From Modestobacter sp. L9-4 (lineage in GTDB: Bacteria; Actinomycetota; Actinomycetes; Mycobacteriales; Geodermatophilaceae), in the NCBI RefSeq assembly GCF_019112525.1, contig NZ_CP077800.1, positions 3,596,001 through 3,660,000 on the forward strand: a stretch of DNA of 64,000 bases, in the 5' to 3' direction. Position numbers and translations under genes: made by a program. Shown piece by piece: positions 18,805-28,000 of this stretch. Below the pieces are notes generated by a model. It was not told the DNA's origin. It worked only from the letters and a program-made list of their open reading frames with translations, and searched no databases. How positions within the stretch are numbered: the stretch's first letter is position 1; the number at the start of each line of letters is the position of its first letter.

Positions 18805-19536
18805 GTGCGGCTGGCGGTGGGGCTGCTGGTCCTCCTCGCGGTGGCGCTGGCGGCGCTCACCCTGGGCCGGATCGGGCACCGCCGCGCCGTGCTCACCGCC
18901 TCGGCGCGGGCGGTGGTGCAGCTGACCGTCGTGGCGCTGGCCCTGCGGGGCGTCTTCGCCGCACCCGCGACCGCCGTCGCCGTGCTGGCCGTGATGTTCT
19001 CCGTCGCCGTCTGGACCGCCGGGCGACGGCTCGCCGGCACGCCCGGGGCGCTGCGCGCGGTGGCGCTGGCCTGCGGCGCCGGTGCCGTGGTGACCATCGG
19101 CCTGATCTGCGGTCTCCCGGTGCTCGACCGCTCGGTGCGCACGCTGGTCGCCGTCTCCGGGATCGTCATCGGCGGCACCATGACGGCGGCGACGCTCACC
19201 GGACGGCGGCTCACCGACGGGCTGCACCGCCGGCGCGACGAGGTCGAGGGCTGGCTCGCCCTGGGTGCCACCCCGCGCCGGGCGGCGCAGGACGTCGCCC
19301 GGGACGCCGCGGCCGAGGCGCTGGTGCCCGCGCTGGACCAGACCCGCACGGTCGGCCTGGTCACCCTGCCCGGCGCGTTCGTGGGCGCGCTGCTCGGCGG
19401 GGCCGGGGCCGTCGGTGCCGCCCGCTTCCAGGTGGTGGTCCTGGTCGGGCTGCTGTGCGCAGAGTCGGTCACCGCCGTCTCGCTGGCCTGGCTGCTGGGC
19501 GCCCCCACCACCCTGCCGGAGACGCCGCAGCGGTGA
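18805..19536 (+). CDS. FetB-like (UPF0014) ABC permease
   Basis: A 243-residue hydrophobic protein with about six or seven membrane helices and the cytoplasmic coupling segment VEGWLALGATPRRAAQDVARDA, typical of the FetB/YbbM family of metal-export permeases. In Escherichia coli this subunit works with the ATPase FetA; no ATPase gene is adjacent here, so the partner must be elsewhere or the role differs (inference). The start is uncertain; I use the GTG with GAGG a few bases upstream. It interrupts the def-proA interval. Confidence 0.75.
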   Translation: MRLAVGLLVLLAVALAALTLGRIGHRRAVLTASARAVVQLTVVALALRGVFAAPATAVAVLAVMFSVAVWTAGRRLAGTPGALRAVALACGAGAVVTIGLICGLPVLDRSVRTLVAVSGIVIGGTMTAATLTGRRLTDGLHRRRDEVEGWLALGATPRRAAQDVARDAAAEALVPALDQTRTVGLVTLPGAFVGALLGGAGAVGAARFQVVVLVGLLCAESVTAVSLAWLLGAPTTLPETPQR

Positions 19537-19556
19537 TCGGGCCGGTCGGTCCCGCG

Positions 19557-19562
19557 TAACCT
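19557..19562 (+). promoter_or_regulatory. -10 box of proA (leaderless)
   Basis: TAACCT ends seven bases before the GTG start, and no Shine-Dalgarno sequence is present. Confidence 0.6.
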
Positions 19563-19569
19563 GGCCACC

Positions 19570-20820
19570 GTGTCCGACGCCGACCTGCCGCTGATCGGGG
19601 CCGCTGCGGCCCGTGCCCGCGAGGCCGCCCGGGTGCTGCGCACGCTGCCCACCGAGACCAAGGACGCCGCGCTCACCGCGATGGCCGACGCGCTGGGTGA
19701 GCGCGCCGACGAGGTGCTGGCCGCCAACGCCGCCGACGTCGAGGCCGCCGCCGCCGAGGGCACCGCGGAGTCCGTGCTCGACCGGCTCCGGCTGGACCCG
19801 CAGCGGCTGGCCGGGGTCGCCGACGCACTGCGCCACCTGGTCTCGCTGCCCGACCCGGTCGGCGACGTCGTCCGCGGCTCGACGCTGGCCAACGGCCTGC
19901 AGCTGCGCCAGGTCCGGGTGCCCCTCGGCGTGGTCGGCATCGTCTACGAGGCCCGGCCCAACGTCACCGTGGACGCCGCGGGCCTGTGCCTCAAGAGCGG
20001 CAACGCGGCGCTGCTCCGCGGGTCGGCGTCGGCGCACCGCACCAACACCGCGCTGGTCGCCGTCCTCACCGAAGCCGCCGAGAAGGCCGGGCTGCCGGCC
20101 GGCTGCATCGCGCTGCTGCCGGCCGACCGCGCCTCGGTCGGCGAGCTGCTGCACGCCCGTGGGCTGGTCGACGTGGTGATCCCGCGCGGCGGGGCGTCGC
20201 TGATCGCCCGGGTGGTCGCCGAGGCCACCGTGCCGGTGATCGAGACCGGGGTGGGCAACTGCCACGTCTACGTCGACGCCTCCGCCGACGCCGCGATGGC
20301 CGAGGCGATCGTGCTCAACGCCAAGACCTCCCGGGTGAGCGTCTGCAACTCCGCGGAGACCCTGCTGGTGCACCGCGACGTGCCGTTCCTGCCGCGGCTG
20401 CTCACCGCGCTGTCCGACGCGGGGGTCACCCTGCACGGCGACGAGCCGGCGCGCGCTGCGCACCCGGGCGTCGTCCCGGCCACCGACGAGGACTGGGCCA
20501 CCGAGTACCTGTCGATGGACATGGCCGTCCGGGTCGTCGACGACCTGCCGCAGGCGCTGGACCACATCAGCCGGTGGGGGAGCGGCCACTCCGAGGCGAT
20601 CGTGGCCGACTCCGCCCGGGCCATCGCCGACTTCACCGCCGGGGTCGACGCGGCCGCCGTCCTGGTCAACGCCTCCACCCGGTTCACCGACGGCGGGGAG
20701 TTCGGCTTCGGCGCCGAGATCGGCATCTCCACCCAGAAGCTGCACGCGCGCGGGCCGCTGGGCCTCCCGGAGCTCACCTCCACCACCTACGTCGTGACCG
20801 GCAGCGGGCACGTCCGCTGA
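19570..20820 (+). CDS. proA: Gamma-glutamyl phosphate reductase
   Basis: Second step of proline synthesis: NADPH-dependent reduction of gamma-glutamyl phosphate to glutamate semialdehyde. The 416 residues belong to the aldehyde-dehydrogenase superfamily with the catalytic cysteine C259 in [13 protein letters not shown], and with [26 protein letters not shown] and [17 protein letters not shown] motifs in pieces along the chain. It has a promoter of its own, separate from proB. Confidence 0.96.
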   Translation: MSDADLPLIGAAAARAREAARVLRTLPTETKDAALTAMADALGERADEVLAANAADVEAAAAEGTAESVLDRLRLDPQRLAGVADALRHLVSLPDPVGDVVRGSTLANGLQLRQVRVPLGVVGIVYEARPNVTVDAAGLCLKSGNAALLRGSASAHRTNTALVAVLTEAAEKAGLPAGCIALLPADRASVGELLHARGLVDVVIPRGGASLIARVVAEATVPVIETGVGNCHVYVDASADAAMAEAIVLNAKTSRVSVCNSAETLLVHRDVPFLPRLLTALSDAGVTLHGDEPARAAHPGVVPATDEDWATEYLSMDMAVRVVDDLPQALDHISRWGSGHSEAIVADSARAIADFTAGVDAAAVLVNASTRFTDGGEFGFGAEIGISTQKLHARGPLGLPELTSTTYVVTGSGHVR

Positions 20821-21069
20821 CCGGTCCGCGACAGTTCCTGCAGCTCCACCCGTAACCGAGACGGCTTCGTCACGTTGAGCAGTGCGGGACGGCGGCCACC
20901 GACCCGCGGTGACGCCCTCCGGGTGCCGTCGCGGGACGCCGCCGGCGACCGGCTGCACGGGGGGGCCGGTCAGCGGGCGGGGGTCGGCGACGACCACCGC
21001 CCGCCCTCCCGGGCCCGGCCGGCAGGGCCGCCGCCGGTGGTCGCACGACCGGCACCGGCGGGACCGGGC

Positions 21070-21075
21070 TAGTCT
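21070..21075 (+). promoter_or_regulatory. -10 box of nadD operon (leaderless)
   Basis: TAGTCT, then six bases, then the GTG start. The 260 bases between proA and nadD otherwise show no gene and only short GC hairpins. Confidence 0.65.
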
Positions 21076-21081
21076 CGGTCG

Positions 21082-21828
21082 GTGGCAGCACGTCGACTCG
21101 GGGTGATGGGCGGGACGTTCGACCCCGTCCACCACGGCCACCTCGTGGCCGCCAGCGAGGTCGCCGGCCTGTTCGGGCTCGACGAGGTCGTGTTCGTGCC
21201 GACCGGTCAGCCGTGGCAGAAGACCGAGCGAGGCGTGAGCCCGGCCGAGGACCGCTACCTGATGACGGTCATCGCGACCGCGTCGAACCCCCGGTTCTCC
21301 GTGAGCCGGGTCGACCTGGACCGCGACGGCCCGACCTACACGATCGACACCCTCGCCGACCTGCGCCGGCTGCACCCCGACGCGGAGCTGTTCTTCATCA
21401 CCGGCGCCGACGCGCTCGCCCAGATCGTGGGCTGGCACGAGACCGACAAGCTCTTCCAGCAGGCACACTTCGTGGGGGTGACCCGGCCGGGTTACCAGCT
21501 CGCCGACGCCGACCTGCCCCAGGGTGCGGTCAGCCTGGTCGAGGTGCCCGCCCTGGCCATCAGCTCCACCGACTGCCGGGACCGCGTCGAGCGCGGGATG
21601 CCCGTCTGGTACCTGGTGCCCGACGGGGTGGTCCAGTACATCGAGAAGCGCGGGCTGTACCGGGCGCCCACCACCCCCACCGGTGCGCTGCTGCCCGGCA
21701 CGCAGCCGCGGCGGGAGGGCCCTCCGCCCGGCGGGTCCCGGTCCACCGGCGCCGCCCGCCCCACCCTGCCCGACGACCCAGCCCCTGGGGACGACCCGTC
21801 CCCCGAACCGCAGGAGACCCCCAGATGA
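21082..21828 (+). CDS. nadD: Nicotinate-nucleotide adenylyltransferase
   Basis: Makes deamido-NAD from nicotinate mononucleotide and ATP. It shows the nucleotidyltransferase motif [12 protein letters not shown] (about 10-21), the metal and substrate segments SPAEDRYLM and TYTIDTL, and [13 protein letters not shown] near residue 165. After the catalytic core (about 195 residues) comes a 50-residue disordered Pro/Gly/Asp tail that most homologues lack. The stop overlaps the rsfS start as ATGA. The order nadD-rsfS-gpgP is as in mycobacteria. Confidence 0.95.
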   Translation: MAARRLGVMGGTFDPVHHGHLVAASEVAGLFGLDEVVFVPTGQPWQKTERGVSPAEDRYLMTVIATASNPRFSVSRVDLDRDGPTYTIDTLADLRRLHPDAELFFITGADALAQIVGWHETDKLFQQAHFVGVTRPGYQLADADLPQGAVSLVEVPALAISSTDCRDRVERGMPVWYLVPDGVVQYIEKRGLYRAPTTPTGALLPGTQPRREGPPPGGSRSTGAARPTLPDDPAPGDDPSPEPQETPR

Positions 21829-22322
21829 CCGCCTCAGCCGAGGCACGTGAGACCGCGCTGATCGCAGCGCAGGCCGCCGCCGACAAGCTCGCCACCAACG
21901 TGTCCATCGTCGACGTCAGCGACCGGCTGGCCATCACCGACGCGTTCGTCCTGACGTCGGCACCCAACGAACGGCAGGTGCAGGCGATCGTCGACGCGGT
22001 CGAGGAGCGGCTGCGCGAGCACGACATCAAGCCCGTGCGCCGTGAGGGCTTGAACGAGGGCCGCTGGGTCCTGCTCGACTTCGTCGACGTCGTGGTGCAC
22101 GTGCAGCACGCCGAGGAGCGCGCCTACTACGCCCTCGAGCGGCTGTGGAAGGACTGCCCCGTCATCCCCTTCACCGACGCCGCCCGCCCCGCCTCCGCTG
22201 CGGCCACCGACGCTGTGGCCACCGACGCTGTGGCCACCGAGGACGAGGCTCACGACGACGAACTGGACGACGACCTGACGGACGGCACGGCCGACGCGGA
22301 GCTGGGCGAGAGCGACCGGTGA
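21825..22322 (+). CDS. rsfS: Ribosome silencing factor RsfS
   Basis: Binds L14 on the 50S subunit and blocks subunit joining in starved cells. The core (1-120) shows the DUF143 pattern, including [19 protein letters not shown] and [14 protein letters not shown] 45-residue acidic tail follows, with a 15-bp DNA repeat that gives ATDAV twice and then ATED. The ATG overlaps the nadD stop, and its own stop overlaps the next GTG, giving a tight three-gene operon. Confidence 0.93.
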   Translation: MTASAEARETALIAAQAAADKLATNVSIVDVSDRLAITDAFVLTSAPNERQVQAIVDAVEERLREHDIKPVRREGLNEGRWVLLDFVDVVVHVQHAEERAYYALERLWKDCPVIPFTDAARPASAAATDAVATDAVATEDEAHDDELDDDLTDGTADAELGESDR

Positions 22323-23074
22323 CCTCGGGTCCGGCCGCCCCGCCGGTGCCGCGTCTGCTGGTGTGGCGGCACGGGCGCACCGCGTGGAACGCCGGCGGCC
22401 GCTTCCAGGGCCAGCTCGACCCGCCCCTGGACGACGAGGGGCGGGCGCAGGCCGCCCGCACGGCACCGCACCTGGCCGCCCTGCTTCAGGGTGAGGACAC
22501 CGTGGTGGTGTCCAGCGACCTGCAGCGGGCCCGGGACACCGCCGCGGCGCTCGCCCCGCTGCTGGGCGTGCAGGTGCAGGTCGACGGCCGGCTGCGCGAG
22601 CACGGGCTCGGGACCTGGGAGGGGCTGACCCGCGACGAGGTCGCCGAGCGCCACCCCGGTCAGTACGCCGACTGGATCGCCGGCCGGCCGGTGCCCGGTC
22701 GGGGCGGCGAAGCCCAGGCCGACGTGGCGGCGCGGGCGCTGGCTGCCGTCGCGGACCTCCCGCCCGCTGCGGTGGCGGTGCTGGTGACCCACGGGGGCAC
22801 GGCCGGCCGGCTGATCGAGGCCCTGCTGGGTCTGGGGTCGGAGCACCGGCGGGTCTTCGGGCCGCTGGGCAACTGCCACTGGAGCGAGCTGTCCTTCCAG
22901 GCCTCGGGGTGGCGGCTGATGCGGCACAGCCTGGCCGCGCCGGCGGCCGGTGACCACCGCGCACGGGAGAGCGGTGACCGCGGACCGTTCCCCGGGCCGT
23001 CGGCGTCGGACGCACCGGACGCCGGGGAGCCACCCGCCGACACCGCCGCGACCGACGCCGACGCCGCGGGCTGA
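22319..23074 (+). CDS. gpgP: Histidine phosphatase, probable glucosyl-3-phosphoglycerate phosphatase
   Basis: A phosphoglycerate-mutase-like phosphatase. The RHG motif with the phospho-histidine is VWRHGRTAWN (about residues 16-25), the acid-base Glu lies in REHGLGTWEGL, and the second histidine is in LVTHGGTAG. The position after nadD-rsfS is that of mycobacterial gpgP, which makes glucosylglycerate for methylglucose lipopolysaccharide; that exact substrate is inferred from position only. A 50-residue disordered tail rich in Asp, Ala and Pro follows the domain. Confidence 0.85.
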   Translation: MTSGPAAPPVPRLLVWRHGRTAWNAGGRFQGQLDPPLDDEGRAQAARTAPHLAALLQGEDTVVVSSDLQRARDTAAALAPLLGVQVQVDGRLREHGLGTWEGLTRDEVAERHPGQYADWIAGRPVPGRGGEAQADVAARALAAVADLPPAAVAVLVTHGGTAGRLIEALLGLGSEHRRVFGPLGNCHWSELSFQASGWRLMRHSLAAPAAGDHRARESGDRGPFPGPSASDAPDAGEPPADTAATDADAAG

Positions 23075-23122
23075 GCCGGCCCGCGGGACGGCTCCTCCCG
23101 GCACGGCCGGAGGCTCCGCGGC

Positions 23123-23128
23123 TAGCCT
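23123..23128 (+). promoter_or_regulatory. -10 box of degV gene (leaderless)
   Basis: TAGCCT, then six bases, then ATG; no ribosome binding site. Confidence 0.65.
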
Positions 23129-23134
23129 CGCGCC

Positions 23135-23998
23135 ATGTCCGTCGCCGTGGTCACCGACTCGACGGCCTACCTCCCGTCCGACCTCGTCGCCCGGTACGGC
23201 ATCGAGGTCGTGCCGCTCTACGTCGTGCTGGCCGGCAGGTCGGGTCGCGAGGGCAGCGACGTGACGTCGGCGGAGGTGGCCCGCGCGCTCGGGGCCCGCG
23301 GTGGGCAGGTCACCACCTCCCGGCCCACGCCGGGTGACTTCGTGGCCGTCTACCGCCGGCTGCTGGACGGCGGCGCCGACCGGCTGGTGTCGGTGCACCT
23401 GTCCGGTGAGCTGTCGGGCACCTGGGACGCCGCCCGGGTCGCCGCCTCGCAGGTCGGGGAGCACCTGGTCACGGTGCTGGACTCCCGCTCGGCGGCCATG
23501 GGCACCGGGTTCGCCGTGCTGGCCGCCGCCCGGGCCGCGGAGCACGGCGGGTCGGCCGAGGAGGTCGCCGCGCTCGCCCGGGAGGCCGCCGCCGACACCC
23601 GCACGTTCTTCGTCGTCGACACTCTCGAGCACCTGCGCCGGGGTGGGCGGATCGGCTCGGCCGCCGCCCTGCTGGGCAGCGCGCTGGCGATGAAGCCGGT
23701 GCTGCACGTGACCGACGGGCAGGTGGTCGCCCTGGAGAAGGTGCGCACCTCGACCCGGGCGCTCAACCGGCTCGTCCAGCGGGCCGCCGAAGTGGCCGGT
23801 GAGCGCCCGGTGGCCGTGGCGGTGCACCACCTGGCCGCCCCCGAGCGCGCGCAGAAGCTGGCCGACCAGCTGTCGGCCCAACTGCCACGGGTGACCGAGC
23901 TGTTCGTCAGCGAGCTGGGTGCTGCGGTGGGCGCCCACGTGGGGCCGGGTGCGGTCGGCGTCGTCGTCGCCCCGGCCACCGGCACGCAACAGGGCTGA
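23135..23998 (+). CDS. DegV family fatty-acid-binding protein
   Basis: A 287-residue DegV-fold protein. Members bind a fatty acid and can serve as the lipid-binding subunit of fatty acid kinase. N-terminal VAVVTDSTAYLP, the TSRPTPGDF segment, HLSGELSGTWDAA and DSRSAAMGTGF are family hallmarks. It lies where mycobacteria have the DegV gene, between the nadD operon and comEA. Whether a FakA-like kinase partner exists is not visible here. Confidence 0.92.
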   Translation: MSVAVVTDSTAYLPSDLVARYGIEVVPLYVVLAGRSGREGSDVTSAEVARALGARGGQVTTSRPTPGDFVAVYRRLLDGGADRLVSVHLSGELSGTWDAARVAASQVGEHLVTVLDSRSAAMGTGFAVLAAARAAEHGGSAEEVAALAREAAADTRTFFVVDTLEHLRRGGRIGSAAALLGSALAMKPVLHVTDGQVVALEKVRTSTRALNRLVQRAAEVAGERPVAVAVHHLAAPERAQKLADQLSAQLPRVTELFVSELGAAVGAHVGPGAVGVVVAPATGTQQG

Positions 23999-24119
23999 GG
24001 TCGTAGGGGGCACGCCGCCCACCGTGTCGGCGCGGGCGCCGGTCCGGGCACCGCCGTCCACAGCGGCGGGGTCCGTCCACAACCTCCGCCGCGGGCCGTC
24101 CGCCGTCCCGCCGCGCTCC

Positions 24120-24125
24120 TAGCGT
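24120..24125 (+). promoter_or_regulatory. -10 box of comEA-comEC (leaderless)
   Basis: TAGCGT ends seven bases before the GTG start. The 134-base gap before it holds no gene. Confidence 0.55.
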
Positions 24126-24132
24126 CCCTGCG

Positions 24133-25008
24133 GTGCGCCCCTCCGCCCGTCGCAGCGACGACTCCGACGTCATCCGCGCCCGGTTGCGCGCACTGCTCGC
24201 CGAGGGGCAGGCGCGCGGTGGCTGGGTGCCTGAGGAGGAGCCCGAGCCCGACGAGTGGGACGACGACGCCGCGGTGACCGCTGCGCGCCCGGAGCCCGAG
24301 GCGGACCTGGCACTGCCGGGCGGGCTGGGGCGGCACCGGTCGCCCGGCCGCACCGCCCGGCTGGACCCGGGCCGGCGGGGCTCCTGGGCGCTGTGGGTCG
24401 CGGCGGTGGTCGCCGGGGCGGCGATGGTCGGCTGGACCTGGCTGGGCCGCCCGGCGGTCGAGCCGGTGCCCGCAGCGGTGTCGACGGCTGCCCAGCCGGA
24501 CAGCCGCTCCAGCGACCCGGCACCCGCAGAGCCGACGGCCGCCCCGCCGACGGCGACCCTGCCGCCGGCCGGCACGGTCGTGGTGTCCGTCGTCGGCATG
24601 GTCGCCGTCCCCGGGCTGGTGACCCTGCCGGCCGGGTCCCGCGTCGCCGACGCGCTCGACGCCGCCGGTGGGCTGCTGCCCGAGGCCGACCCCGCGTCGG
24701 TCAACGCCGCGGCGGTGCTCTCCGACGGCCAGCAGATCGCCATCGGTGTCCCCGGTGCGGTCGCACCCGGGGTCGACGCCGCGGCCGGGGACCCGGCCAC
24801 CGCTGCGGGCGGGGGCGGGCTGCTCGACCTCAACGCCGCGACCGCCGGCGACCTCGACGCGCTGCCGGGGATCGGACCGGTCCTGGCCCAGCGCATCGTC
24901 GACCACCGCACCGCGCACGGTCCGTTCACCTCCGTCGACCAGCTCGACGACGTCAGCGGCATCGGCCCGGCGATCTTCGCCGCGCTGGCCGAGCGCGTGC
25001 GGGTCTGA
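24133..25008 (+). CDS. comEA: ComEA-type DNA-binding protein
   Basis: Membrane-anchored receptor for DNA during uptake. The 291 residues have a cytoplasmic acidic N-terminus, one membrane helix (about 84-102), a Pro/Ala linker, an SLBB domain (VSVVGMVAVPGLVTLPAGSRV, about 155-205), and a C-terminal double helix-hairpin-helix (LDLNAATAGDLDALPGIGPV, about 234-288). comEC follows after one base, so the two are likely to be co-translated. A role in natural transformation has not been shown for this group. Confidence 0.9.
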   Translation: MRPSARRSDDSDVIRARLRALLAEGQARGGWVPEEEPEPDEWDDDAAVTAARPEPEADLALPGGLGRHRSPGRTARLDPGRRGSWALWVAAVVAGAAMVGWTWLGRPAVEPVPAAVSTAAQPDSRSSDPAPAEPTAAPPTATLPPAGTVVVSVVGMVAVPGLVTLPAGSRVADALDAAGGLLPEADPASVNAAAVLSDGQQIAIGVPGAVAPGVDAAAGDPATAAGGGGLLDLNAATAGDLDALPGIGPVLAQRIVDHRTAHGPFTSVDQLDDVSGIGPAIFAALAERVRV

Positions 25009-25009
25009 C

Positions 25010-28000
25010 GTGCCCCCACCCCGGGCCGCGGTGCGCCGCGGGCGCACCCAGCAGCCCTGGGCGTGGCTGGACCTGCGGCTGGTGCCGGCCGCCGGGACGG
25101 TCTGGCTGCTGACGCTGGTGGCCCCGCACGCGCCGGTGCGGCTGCTGCTGACCACGGCCGCGGTGGGGGCACTGGGCGGCGCGGCGGTGCTGGCCGGCAC
25201 CCGGCGGGCGAGCACCGTGCGGCGGGCCGCGGTCGCCTCCGTCCTGCTGGGCTGCCTCGCCGCGGTCACGCTCACCGGCGCCGCCGCAGCGGTCCGCGGG
25301 CACGCCCGGGCGGTCTCCCCGCTGACCGCGGCGGCCGAGCAGCAGGCCACCGTCCCGGTCGTGCTCGAGCTGGACGACGACCCGCGGCTGCTGGCCGGCG
25401 CCGGAGTGCCCCGGGTGCTGGTGCGGGCCGGCGTCAGCGAGGTGGGCGGGCGACCCCTGGGCGGTGACCCGGTGCTGCTGTTCGGGCCTGCCGAGGACTG
25501 GGCCGGCCTGCTCCCCGGGCAGACGGTGCGGCTGCGCGCCGCCGTGCGGCCCGCCGAGCCCGGGGACGACGTGTGGGCGGTGCTGTCGGCGCGGACACCG
25601 CCGGAGCCCGTCGGTGGCCCGGGGCCCGTGCAGCGCGCCGCCGGTGCCCTCCGCAGCGGCCTCGCCGACTCCGCGGCCCGCACTCTGCCCGCCCGGCCGG
25701 CCGGGCTGCTCCCGGGTCTGGTCGTGGGTGACACCACGGCGATGGACCCGGCACTCGCCGCCGAGTTCCGGCGGGCCGGGCTGGCGCACCTGACGGCGGT
25801 CTCCGGCGCGAACGTGGCGATCGTGGTGGCGCTGGTCCTGGTGCCGCTGCGGGCCCGCGGCAGCGACCGGCGGCTGCAGGCCGCGGTGGCGGCGCTGGCG
25901 ATCGTCGGGTTCGTGGTGCTGGCCCGACCGGGTGCGAGCGTGCTGCGGGCCGCGGCGATGGGCGCGGTGGGGGTGCTGGCCCTGGCGTCGGGGCGCTCCC
26001 GGGCCGCGGTGCCGGCGCTCGCCGCGACGGTGCTGGTGCTGCTGCTGGTCCGGCCGGCGCTGGCGACCGACGGGGGCTTCGCGCTCTCGGTGGCCGCCAC
26101 CGCGGCGATCGTGGTCCTGGCACCGGGCTGGTCCCGGTCGCTGCGCCGGCGCGGGGTGTGGCGGCCGGTCGCCGACGCGCTGGCGGTGAGCGCCGCGGCC
26201 GGGCTGGTGACCGCTCCGCTGGTGGCGGCGCTGTCCGGCGCGGTCAGCCTGGTCTCGCTGCCGGCCAACCTGCTGGCCGCACCGGCGGTCGCCCCGGCGA
26301 CCGTGCTGGGGCTGCTGGCCGCGGTGGTCTCACCCGTCCTCCCCGGTGCCGCCGACGGCCTCACCTGGCTAGCCGGCTGGCCCGTGCGCTGGCTGGTGCT
26401 GGTCGCCGAGCGGGCCGCAGACGTGCCCGACGGTGCCACCGGCTGGCCGGCCGGGACGCGCGGAGCGGTGCTGCTGGCCCTCCTGCTCGCCGTCGGCGCC
26501 GGGGTGCTGGTGCGGTGGCCGCGGCTGCGGCCGCTCACCCTGGCGGCGCTGCTCGGTCTGGTGCTCGTCGGCTGGCCCCTGCGGCAGGTGACCCGCGGCT
26601 GGCCGCCACCGGACCCGGCGGTCGTCGCCTGCGACGTCGGGCAGGGCGACGCCCTCGTGCTGCCCACCGCCCCCGGTGAGGCCGTCCTGGTCGACGCCGG
26701 ACCCGACGAGGCACTGGTCGACGGCTGCCTGGACCGGCTGGGCGTGCGCCGGCTGCCGCTGGTCGTGCTCTCCCACCTGGACGCCGACCACGTGACCGGC
26801 CTGCCCGGCGCGCTGTCCGGCCGCGAGGTGGGCGAGGTGGTGACCGGCACCCTGGCGCCCACCGACGACCGTGCGCCGGCGGTCGCGGCGGTGATCGCGC
26901 AGGCGGGCGGCCGGCAGAGCGTGCTGGTGCCGGGAGACCGCCGGACGGTCGGCACCGCGGAGCTCGAGGCGCTGGCCCCCGATCCCGCCCGGGCGACCCC
27001 CGGCGCCGACCCGAACGACCTGAGCCTGGTCGTGCGGGTCACCCAGCGGGGGCTGCGGGTGCTGTTCACCGGCGACCTCAGCGCACAGGCCGAGGGGCGG
27101 GTCCGCGCCGGAGGCGCCGACCTGACCGCCGACGTGCTCAAGGTGCCGCACCACGGCAGCGCCGACGCCGACCCGGCCTTCCTGGCCGCCACCGGTGCTG
27201 CGGTCGCGCTGGTGTCCGTGGGCGCCGACAACACCTACGGCCACCCGGCCGACCGGCTGATGGACTGGCTCGCGGCCGACGGCATGCGCACCTACCGCAC
27301 CGACCGGGACGGCGACGTCGCCGTGGTCGGCCGGGCGGGGGAGTGGGGGGTGGCGGTCCGGGGTCCCGACACCGTGCTGCGGGCGACGGCGTCCGCGCCG
27401 GCTCCCGCGCCGGGGGTGGCCCGGACGGCCCGGTCCGGTCGGTACCGCGTGGCAGCATGGGGCCGTGGCAGCAGCAGCACCCCCGGCGCCGACGTCCCGC
27501 CTGCGCGTCGTGGTCGGCGAGGAGGAACTGCTCCGCGCGCGGGCGGTCAGCGCCGTGCGCGTCGCGGTGCGCGAGGCCCACCCCGACAGCGAGGAGCACG
27601 AGCTCGCCGCTGCCGGTCTGTCACTCGGGCAGCTGACCGACGCGCTGGCACCGTCGCTGTTCGGCGGGCACCGGCTCGTGGTGGTCACCGGCGTGCACGA
27701 GGCGGCCGCGGCGCTGGCCGACACCCTGGTCAGCTACACCACCGACCCCGACCCCGAGCTGACGCTGGTGCTGGTCCACCACGGCGGCAAGCGGAACGAG
27801 GCCCTGGTCAAGGCGTTCAAGTCCGCCGGCGCCGCCATCGACGAGTGCCCGAAGATCAGCTCCGCGGGGGAGCGGATCGCCTTCGTGCGCAACGAGGTCC
27901 GGCACGCCGGCGGCAGGATCAGCCCGGACGCCGTCACCGCGCTGCTGGAGGCGGTGGGCAACGACCTCCGCGGGCTGTCGGCCGCCGCCAGCCAGCTGGT

